Position numbers and translations under genes: made by a program | Notes under the pieces: model-generated | Database searches by the model: none | Told to the model about the DNA's origin: nothing | Seen by the model: the letters and a program-made list of their open reading frames with translations, nothing else | Shown: in pieces, positions 14,608 through 19,365 of the stretch | How positions within the stretch are numbered: the first letter of the stretch is position 1 | How the letters are laid out: each line of letters begins with the position of its first letter | Assembly: GCA_024635815.1 (NCBI GenBank) | Contig: JAGXIG010000103.1 | Coordinates: 1-19,365, forward strand | DNA length: 19,365 nt | Origin: Salegentibacter sp. | Lineage (GTDB): Bacteria; Bacteroidota; Bacteroidia; Flavobacteriales; Flavobacteriaceae | Reading direction: 5' to 3'

Positions 14608-14760
14608 TTACTTTTTCTTCAAAAAGTCGTTCACATCTTCCGGAGCCATAATTTGTTCAACAAAAGTATAGGCGCCAGACTTTGGAGACTTAACCATTTT
14701 AATTGCCTTGGTTAATCTCTTAGCTCCTGTTTGTATCGTTCCTACTGATTTCTTAGCCAT
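14608..14760 (-). CDS. DUF4295 small protein
   Basis: A 50-residue basic protein: MAKKSVGTIQTGAKRLTKAI, then KMVKSPKSGAYTFVEQIMAP, then EDVNDFLKKK. I recognise the DUF4295 family, which in Bacteroidota is encoded directly after rpmG and before ftsY. Its basic charge, small size and constant linkage with ribosomal protein genes suggest a ribosome- or translation-associated role, but the function is not established. It starts 7 bp after the rpmG stop on the same strand and ends about 30 bp before a strong intrinsic terminator, making it the last gene of the operon. Confidence 0.92.
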   Translation of the reverse strand: MAKKSVGTIQTGAKRLTKAIKMVKSPKSGAYTFVEQIMAPEDVNDFLKKK

Positions 14761-14767
14761 AACTTAA

Positions 14768-14950
14768 TTATTTTATCTCTTTATGAACCGTCATTTTCTT
14801 AAGGATTGGATTAAATTTCTTTAATTCCAATCTATCCGGTGTATTCTTTTTATTCTTAGTACTAATGTATCTTGAAGTTCCCGGTTTTCCGGTTCCTTTA
14901 TGCTCTGTACACTCTAGTATAACCTGTACCCTGTTGCCTTTCTTTGCCAT
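14768..14950 (-). CDS. rpmG: 50S ribosomal protein L33
   Basis: A 60-residue protein of the large ribosomal subunit. It has the L33 pattern: basic N-terminus [17 protein letters not shown], then [23 protein letters not shown] and a basic end. Only one Cys (14) is present, so it is the zinc-free (C-minus) form, lacking the CxxC pairs of zinc-binding L33. It lies 25 bp after rpmB and 7 bp before the DUF4295 gene, as in other Bacteroidota. Confidence 0.97.
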   Translation of the reverse strand: MAKKGNRVQVILECTEHKGTGKPGTSRYISTKNKKNTPDRLELKKFNPILKKMTVHKEIK

Positions 14951-14975
14951 TGTAATGTGTTTTTATGCTTAAGGA

Positions 14976-15215
14976 TTATTTCTTCAAAAATCCTTTTTCT
15001 CTTGCTTCTTTAATTACAGCAGAGATGCCTTTTTTATTAATATCTTTAAGTGCAGATGTAGATACCTTTAAAGTCACCCATTTATCTTCCTCAGGAATAA
15101 AAAAACGTTTCTTTACCAAATTGGCATTAAATCTACGTTTGGTTTTGTTCATAGCGTGAGAAACATTGTTCCCAACCATCGCTCTTTTACCAGTAAGTTC
15201 ACAAACTCTTGACAT
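14976..15215 (-). CDS. rpmB: 50S ribosomal protein L28
   Basis: A 79-residue large-subunit protein with the L28 signature MSRVCELTGKRAMVGNNVSHAMNKTKR at its start, then RRFNANLVKKRFF and VSTSALKDINKKG. Only Cys5 remains of possible zinc ligands (C-minus form). It is the first gene of the rpmB-rpmG-DUF4295 operon, with a well-formed promoter 37-64 bp upstream of its ATG. Confidence 0.97.
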   Translation of the reverse strand: MSRVCELTGKRAMVGNNVSHAMNKTKRRFNANLVKKRFFIPEEDKWVTLKVSTSALKDINKKGISAVIKEAREKGFLKK

Positions 15216-15251
15216 TGCTCTATTCTTTTCTCGTTATTTCAAAACAGGCTG

Positions 15252-15279
15252 CAAATTAACGATTTTTTCACCTAACAAA
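15252..15279 (-). promoter_or_regulatory. Promoter of the rpmB-rpmG-DUF4295 operon
   Basis: On the minus strand: -33 box TTTG (15279-15276), a 17-bp spacer, then TAATTTG (15258-15252), a one-base-shorter version of the Bacteroidota TAnnTTTG -7 box. The predicted leader is about 30 nt. Placement before an essential operon supports it. Confidence 0.6.
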
Positions 15280-15491
15280 CAATATTAATTAAAAAAAATA
15301 TTCAGGGTTTCTGAAATTTTAAAACCAATACTGTTCTTATGCTGAAACTCCCTGTTTTCCTTCTATTGGGATGCTACCGGATTATTTCTTTTTGCAAATT
15401 TGGTCTTTTCTAAACCGATAATTTATTTAAACTTCTGAAATTCAATTCTTCAAAAAAGCTATTTCAACTATTTTAAATTGAATTATAAGTT
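15280..15491. other. AT-rich intergenic stretch between cinA and rpmB
   Basis: About 210 bp with no gene that I can support, separating the cinA 3' end from the rpmB promoter; both genes are on the minus strand. A 24-codon ATG ORF on the plus strand (15339-15413) is considered chance. No strong terminator hairpin for cinA is visible; the sequence is mostly A/T with a short GC patch near 15350-15380. Confidence 0.4.
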
Positions 15492-16754
15492 CTAAGGATA
15501 TGATTTTATTTGCTGAAACAATTCTTCCCTGATCAATTCCATACTTTTATTCACCGCTTTGCCAATCACTTTGTCGCGATGATTTCCGAAGATAAATTTT
15601 TTAGCATAAACCTCATTGGGTGTCGCAATTCCTATAAAAACGGTCCCGATTTCGGCATCACTATCGCCTTTTGTTGGGCCGGCATTGCCGGTGGTAGAAA
15701 TCGCATAATCAGTTTTAAAGAGCTCCCTGGCATTTTTCGCCATGGCAATCGCCACTTCCTCACTCACCACCGAATGTTCTTCGATAAGTTTTTTTTCTAT
15801 TTTTAGAATATCCTCTTTAGAACTTGTGGCGTAACTCACTACGCTACCTTTATAATAATTGGAAGCTCCCGGAGGAGTGGCAAATAAACTGGCCAGTTTC
15901 CCGCCGGTACAACTTTCAGCAGTCGCTATACTCGCGTTTTTCTTTATTAATAATCTTGAAATTTGTAATTCTATTGACTCATCTTCTTCGTAGCCAACTA
16001 TAATATCACCTATAATTCCGTGCAGATCGGTTATAAGACTTTCTACGCTGTTTTTAAGATGCTCTTCGTTATCGCCTTTGGCGGTTAAACGCAACCGCAC
16101 CCGCCCAAGGTTTGGTAAATAAGCCAGCCTTATATAAGGCGGTAGGCCGTCTTCCCATTCTTCAATTTTATCGGCAATGGCACTTTCTCCCATTCCGTAG
16201 GTCAAGACGGTTTTATGTAGAATAACCGGTCTTTTAAAAGCTTGTTGAAGTCGAGGTATTACCTCGTCTTGAATCAAGGCTTTCATTTCAAAAGGAACCC
16301 CCGGAAGCGACACATAGGCTTTACCTTCACTATCAAACCACATTCCGGCAGCAGTACCATACTTATTCTTTAAAGCAACGGCTTTAGAAGGCAGCATGGC
16401 CTGTTTTCGGTTTAGATCGGAAATTGGGGTGTCTATATATTTCTCGAAAAGAAATTCTATATGCTGAAGTACTTCCTCGTTCAAAACGAGTTTATCTTCA
16501 AAAAAATCGCATAAACAATCTTTGGTAATATCGTCTTTGGTCGGTCCAAGCCCGCCAGTGATAATTATGATGTCGGCACGGTTTTTTGCTTCGTATAAAG
16601 CTTCCAGAATATGACTTTTCTCGTCTTCTACCGTAGAAATTTGTTTTACCGAAATACCAATCTTATTTAATTCTTTAGCGATAAAAGCCGAATTGGTATC
16701 TATAATCTGACCAATGAGAATCTCATCTCCAATGGTAATTATTTCTGCTTTCAT
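15492..16754 (-). CDS. cinA: CinA-family protein (MoCF domain + NMN amidohydrolase-like C-terminus)
   Basis: A 420-residue two-domain cytoplasmic protein. Residues 1 to about 170 are the molybdopterin-binding-like (MoCF/CinA-N) domain with [18 protein letters not shown] and [14 protein letters not shown]; this part has ADP-ribose/nucleotide pyrophosphatase activity in studied homologues. Residues about 255-415 are the PncC-type domain that deamidates nicotinamide mononucleotide for NAD recycling ([45 protein letters not shown]). Length is normal for full-length CinA. Its ATG overlaps the stop of the upstream HPt gene by 4 bases, so it is the last gene of the exonuclease-FAH-HPt-cinA operon. 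The old 'competence-induced' name need not apply here. Confidence 0.95.
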   Translation of the reverse strand: MKAEIITIGDEILIGQIIDTNSAFIAKELNKIGISVKQISTVEDEKSHILEALYEAKNRADIIIITGGLGPTKDDITKDCLCDFFEDKLVLNEEVLQHIEFLFEKYIDTPISDLNRKQAMLPSKAVALKNKYGTAAGMWFDSEGKAYVSLPGVPFEMKALIQDEVIPRLQQAFKRPVILHKTVLTYGMGESAIADKIEEWEDGLPPYIRLAYLPNLGRVRLRLTAKGDNEEHLKNSVESLITDLHGIIGDIIVGYEEDESIELQISRLLIKKNASIATAESCTGGKLASLFATPPGASNYYKGSVVSYATSSKEDILKIEKKLIEEHSVVSEEVAIAMAKNARELFKTDYAISTTGNAGPTKGDSDAEIGTVFIGIATPNEVYAKKFIFGNHRDKVIGKAVNKSMELIREELFQQIKSYP

Positions 16755-17092
16755 TCCAGTTCAAAATCTCTTTTAAGGGCAATAGTGGCCACATTTACTT
16801 TCTTGGTGATCTTATAGGCGGCCTGCGGCACATTGTCTTTTTTCTTCCCGGCTTTGGCCCAGGCTTCTATCACCTTTACCTCGTCCATAAGTTCCAGCCC
16901 AAACAATTGTAAGTTGGGCTTCATTTTATGGGCATATTGATATGCGAGATTCGGATTATCGTTAGAAATAGCATCGTTCATTGCTTCTACATCTGGCGGA
17001 ATTTCCTCTAAAAATGTTTGTACCACTACTTTCATGAAATCTTCGTCTCCATCGGCCATTTCCTTAACTTCACTTAAATTGTAGTTGCTCAT
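16751..17092 (-). CDS. Stand-alone histidine phosphotransfer (HPt) domain protein
   Basis: A 113-residue single-domain protein expected to shuttle phosphate between response-regulator receiver domains in a multistep phosphorelay. The phospho-acceptor is His55 in [17 protein letters not shown], the standard HPt helix motif (AHxLK...xG) with a Pro-Asn-Leu variation after the lysine. The remaining sequence is helical ([24 protein letters not shown]), fitting a four-helix bundle. No kinase or receiver gene is in this window, so it is an orphan HPt. It begins 4 bp after the FAH-family gene and overlaps cinA by 4 bp, meaning tight co-expression with metabolic genes rather than with a two-component system. 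Confidence 0.88.
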   Translation of the reverse strand: MSNYNLSEVKEMADGDEDFMKVVVQTFLEEIPPDVEAMNDAISNDNPNLAYQYAHKMKPNLQLFGLELMDEVKVIEAWAKAGKKKDNVPQAAYKITKKVNVATIALKRDFELE

Positions 17093-17096
17093 AGTG

Positions 17097-17711
17097 CTAT
17101 TTTATTTGAATTGAAAAGATTTTTGTGTCTTCTATAAATCCGGTTAATTTATCTTCTGCTGCTACTTTACCCACGCCGGCCGGCGTTCCTGTAAAGATTA
17201 CATCGCCTATTTTTAAAGTAAAAAACTGTGAAACATAGGCTATTAATTCATCTATCTTCCACAGCATCAGCTTTGTATTGCTTTTTTGAACGGTTGCCCC
17301 GTTCTTTTCTAAACTAAAGTTAAGCATATTTATGTCGCCTACCGAATCTTTAGGCAACCATTTTTCGCCTATTACTGCGGCACCGTCAAATGCTTTTGCC
17401 TTTTCCCACGGCAAACCTTTTTCCTTTAATTTTTGCTGAAGATCTCTTGCAGTGAAGTCTATTCCGAGACCAATTTCATTGTAATATTTATGCGCAAATT
17501 TCTCCTGAATATGCTTTCCCACTTTTTTGATCTTTACCAAAACCTCAACCTCATAATGCACCTCTTCAGAAAAATCGGGAATAAAAAAAGGCTGTTTTTT
17601 AAGTAAAACAGAAGTATCCGGCTTAAGGAAAATTACCGGGTCTTCCGGTTTCTCGTTTTGTAATTCTGAAATATGATCGGTATAGTTTCTGCCAATGCAA
17701 ATTATTTTCAT
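17097..17711 (-). CDS. Fumarylacetoacetate hydrolase (FAH) family protein
   Basis: Metal-dependent hydrolase/decarboxylase of the FAH superfamily, short FAHD1-like type (204 residues, matching the core domain alone). It starts with MKIICIGRNYTDHISEL, followed by PVIFLKPDTSVL. The divalent-metal ligands Glu54 and Glu56 (HYEVEVLVKI) and Asp85 (LGIDFTARDLQ) are in place. The C-terminal motif IFTGTPAGVGKV is also typical. Homologues act on acylpyruvates or oxaloacetate; the exact substrate is not predictable. It follows the exonuclease gene by 21 bp and precedes the HPt gene by 4 bp in one operon. Confidence 0.93.
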   Translation of the reverse strand: MKIICIGRNYTDHISELQNEKPEDPVIFLKPDTSVLLKKQPFFIPDFSEEVHYEVEVLVKIKKVGKHIQEKFAHKYYNEIGLGIDFTARDLQQKLKEKGLPWEKAKAFDGAAVIGEKWLPKDSVGDINMLNFSLEKNGATVQKSNTKLMLWKIDELIAYVSQFFTLKIGDVIFTGTPAGVGKVAAEDKLTGFIEDTKIFSIQIK

Positions 17712-17732
17712 AAGTAGTAAACCTGGTAAATA

Positions 17733-18509
17733 TTATTTCAACTTAGTGTTCAGTTTTCTCAATTTTATGGCGGTAAGTACTTTTTTGGTATAAAGCGGAA
17801 AATCGGCGTTTTGGATCCAACCAAAATAACCGGGTTCCTCTTCCAGTACCTTTTCTACATTTTTACCTCTATATTTTCCGAAGGCAAAAACCTCATCTCC
17901 CTTTTTATCATAGGCGATAAATCCGGCGAAATCGGCAAACTTATTCCTGGCTGAATAATCGGCCAGGTATTTCATATCGTTCTCCAAATCTTCATAGCGA
18001 TCTAACTGTGATTTCAAAACCTCGTAGGTTGCCGTTGTATCAGCTTCAGCACTATGCGCATCTATAAGATCCTTTCCGCAGTAAAACTGGTATGCCGCTG
18101 CTAAAGTTCTTTGTTCTTTTTTATGAAAAATAGTCTGCACATCGACGGCTACCACGCTCTTCATCTCAAAATCAACTCCGGCGCGCAAAAGTTCTTCTAC
18201 CAATAAAGGAATATCAAAGCGATTGGAATTATAACCGCCAAGATCGCAAGCTTTAATCATATCGTAAACCTGCGGAGCAAGTTCCTTAAAAGTTGGCTCA
18301 TTGGCCACTTTTTCATCTGAAATTCCGTGAATAGCCACGACTTCTTTAGGAATAGGCATTTCTGGATTTACCAGCCAGGTCTTGCTTTCCTTGTTTCCGT
18401 TAGGAAAAACTTTAAGGATAGCGATTTCTACAATACGGTCTTTGGCCACATTTGTTCCCGTGGTTTCGAGATCAAAAAAACAAATGGGTTTGGTTAGATT
18501 TAATTCCAT
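17733..18509 (-). CDS. DnaQ-like 3'-5' exonuclease with C-terminal GKYRG domain
   Basis: DEDDh-type 3'-5' exonuclease, 258 residues. All acidic and histidine ligands are visible: Asp13 and Glu15 (FFDLETTG), Asp99 (NSNRFDIPLL), and His152 with Asp157 (DAHSAEADTTAT). The C-terminal segment (about 205-250), FAFGKYRGKNVEKVLEEEPGYFGWIQ, matches the small DUF3820-type 'GKYxGxxxxxV...YxxW' domain often appended to such exonucleases in Bacteroidota. It could be a proofreading epsilon-like subunit or an independent repair/RNA-end nuclease; no polymerase gene is nearby. It is the first gene of the four-gene operon with FAH, HPt and cinA. Confidence 0.92.
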   Translation of the reverse strand: MELNLTKPICFFDLETTGTNVAKDRIVEIAILKVFPNGNKESKTWLVNPEMPIPKEVVAIHGISDEKVANEPTFKELAPQVYDMIKACDLGGYNSNRFDIPLLVEELLRAGVDFEMKSVVAVDVQTIFHKKEQRTLAAAYQFYCGKDLIDAHSAEADTTATYEVLKSQLDRYEDLENDMKYLADYSARNKFADFAGFIAYDKKGDEVFAFGKYRGKNVEKVLEEEPGYFGWIQNADFPLYTKKVLTAIKLRKLNTKLK

Positions 18510-18531
18510 AAAAAAAGCTTGATTTTAGGGG

Positions 18532-18539
18532 TAAATATA
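18532..18539 (-). promoter_or_regulatory. Candidate -7 box for the exonuclease-FAH-HPt-cinA operon
   Basis: On the minus strand this is TATATTTA, 7 of 8 with TAnnTTTG, 23 bp upstream of the exonuclease ATG. No convincing -33 element. Confidence 0.3.
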
Positions 18540-18613
18540 CTATAATTTATGAGCTTTGCTTTTTTAAGAACTTGCATTTTCACCTCTATTAAACAAAACC
18601 TAATAACATTTTC

Positions 18614-18621
18614 TATCTTTG
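18614..18621 (+). promoter_or_regulatory. Probable BLUF gene promoter, -7 box TATCTTTG
   Basis: Exact TAnnTTTG match 21 bp upstream of the ATG at 18643. It includes the TTG codon at 18619, so that codon cannot be the translation start if this promoter is used. No clear -33 TTTG. Confidence 0.5.
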
Positions 18622-18642
18622 AATAGATCAAAAAATACCAGG

Positions 18643-19062
18643 ATGTTTAAATATCTTGCTTATGTAAGCAGACAAAGCCATGTAATAACCGATAAGGACC
18701 TGAAAGAATTACTTACCAAATCACGGAATAATAACAGCGAGATTGAAGTAACGGGAATGCTAATCTATTTCCACGGAAGTTTTATTCAATATATTGAAGG
18801 AAAAGAAGAAAATGTTGATTGGTTATACAATAAAATCGCCAAAGATAAACACCACCATAGTGTAACCGAACTGGACTCCGGCTTTAGTGAAGAACGCGCT
18901 TTCTCTGACTGGTCTATGGCATTTAAAAAATTACAAAGCGACGAGGCTTCTGCTATTCTTGGCTATAAAGACCTGGAAATAGAAAAACTTTTTGACGAAG
19001 TCAACAAACTGGAGGAGCATCCGGCCTTGATTCTTTTGGATAATTACGTGAAGAATCTTTGA
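18643..19062 (+). CDS. Stand-alone BLUF-domain blue-light photoreceptor
   Basis: A 139-residue flavin-binding blue-light sensor with no attached output domain (short BLUF type). The flavin-switch residues fall at exactly the spacing of AppA: Tyr7 (LAYVS), Asn31 (SRNNN), Gln49 (FIQYIEG), Trp90 and Met92 (DWSMAF); offsets 24, 42, 83 and 85 equal those of AppA Y21/N45/Q63/W104/M106. VTGMLIYFHGSF and the D.HHHSV motif add support. The last 40 residues are helical (C-terminal cap). I choose the ATG at 18643 (MFKYLAYVS) over a TTG at 18619, because the protein then starts at the first beta-strand and a -7 promoter box covers the TTG. It is divergent from the exonuclease operon; its output partner is not evident. 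Confidence 0.92.
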   Translation: MFKYLAYVSRQSHVITDKDLKELLTKSRNNNSEIEVTGMLIYFHGSFIQYIEGKEENVDWLYNKIAKDKHHHSVTELDSGFSEERAFSDWSMAFKKLQSDEASAILGYKDLEIEKLFDEVNKLEEHPALILLDNYVKNL

Positions 19063-19112
19063 AATTGGATTGTTATATTACAGAAAAAAGGTTGGCTGAA
19101 AAGTCTTGTTTT

Positions 19113-19191
19113 CGTCAAGCTGAACTTGTTTCAACTTCTAACATGAATCGATTTGCGATATATTAGATCCCGAAATAAATTACCATTGACG
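19113..19191. repeat. Family A double-hairpin repeat, copy A3 (degenerate)
   Basis: A 79-bp unit in the same orientation as A1: CGTCAAGCTGAAC..., then TTAGATCCCGAAATAAATT, ending ATTGACG. Hairpin 1 has a mismatch, and hairpin 2 has lost its right arm (TACCATT instead of TCGGGAT), so this copy is decaying. Confidence 0.7.
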
Positions 19192-19273
19192 TATTTCTTA
19201 AAATCCCGTTATTCAGGTTTGTTCTTTTATAATTCCCAATGAAACTTACCTGGAATGGTAGTTTCTTTTTTCA

Positions 19274-19350
19274 TTTTTTGTTCGCCCAAAAAACGAAACA
19301 AAAAAGGGCGTCCTATGTGGAGGTGTTTTTTTGGCAACAAGGCCAAAAAA
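19274..19350. repeat. A/T-tract inverted repeats at the window end
   Basis: There are two hairpin-capable blocks. One is TTTTTTGTTCG (19274-19284) against CGAAACAAAAAA (19294-19305, one bulge); CGCCC (19283-19287) against GGGCG (19306-19310) offers an alternative fold. The second is TTTTTTGGC (19327-19335) against GCCAAAAAA (19342-19350) with a 6-nt loop. Otherwise the 300 bp after the BLUF gene hold no gene I can support. Confidence 0.45.
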
Positions 19351-19365
19351 TCGCAAATCAGCAGC

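Noticed and set aside
15339..15413. 24-residue plus-strand mini-ORF (MLKLPVFLLLGCYRI...) between cinA and rpmB
   Set aside because: No promoter or family match, antisense to both neighbours, and of a length expected by chance.
18619..18642. TTG start for the BLUF gene
   Set aside because: The codon lies inside a TAnnTTTG promoter box, and the BLUF fold begins at the ATG at 18643.

Overview
The window looks like chromosomal DNA of a marine-type member of the Bacteroidota, most likely family Flavobacteriaceae (Gramella/Salegentibacter/Zunongwangia-like; the genus is a guess). The reasons are: the core block rpmB-rpmG-DUF4295-ftsY, which is typical of this phylum; promoter -7 boxes of the Bacteroidota form TAnnTTTG; lipoproteins with short signal peptides; absence of strong Shine-Dalgarno sites; and low GC.

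Layout. (1) 1-3326: the 3' part of a DUF2459/TIGR02117-type gene, then convergent rimO (ribosomal protein S12 methylthiotransferase, minus strand) and a divergent secreted P1-family (DmpA-like) peptidase. (2) 3327-10485: an accessory island with all genes on the plus strand, visibly more AT-rich than its flanks and full of structured repeats. It holds a lipoprotein-like membrane protein with an FtsH-ectodomain-like segment, a YkgJ-type cysteine-cluster protein boxed in by two copies of a triple-hairpin repeat, an aldo/keto reductase with a TTG start, an exported nucleoside-hydrolase-like protein, an MltF-like lytic transglycosylase lipoprotein and a DUF262-HNH nuclease. (3) 10482-18509, minus strand: a D-amino-acid-aminotransferase-like enzyme, an amidase lipoprotein with a coupled small membrane protein, ftsY, DUF4295-rpmG-rpmB, then the operon exonuclease-FAH hydrolase-HPt-cinA. 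(4) 18643-19062: a stand-alone BLUF blue-light sensor, followed by about 300 bp of repeats at the window end.

How it fits together. The minus-strand half is mostly housekeeping: translation (L28, L33, S12 modification), membrane-protein targeting (FtsY), nucleotide/NAD repair (CinA) and metabolism. The plus-strand island is a set of unrelated genes separated by three repeat families. Family A is a roughly 80-bp double hairpin, dispersed across core and accessory DNA. Family B is a 95-bp triple hairpin, two direct copies flanking the YkgJ gene. Family C is an element with a 38-39-nt hairpin, three copies between island genes, two of them ending in a good -7 promoter box. This suggests the island was built from modules carried or bounded by these elements. 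The most likely defence-type gene is the DUF262-HNH protein at the island's downstream edge. No CRISPR array, rRNA, tRNA or recognisable transposase/integrase gene was seen.
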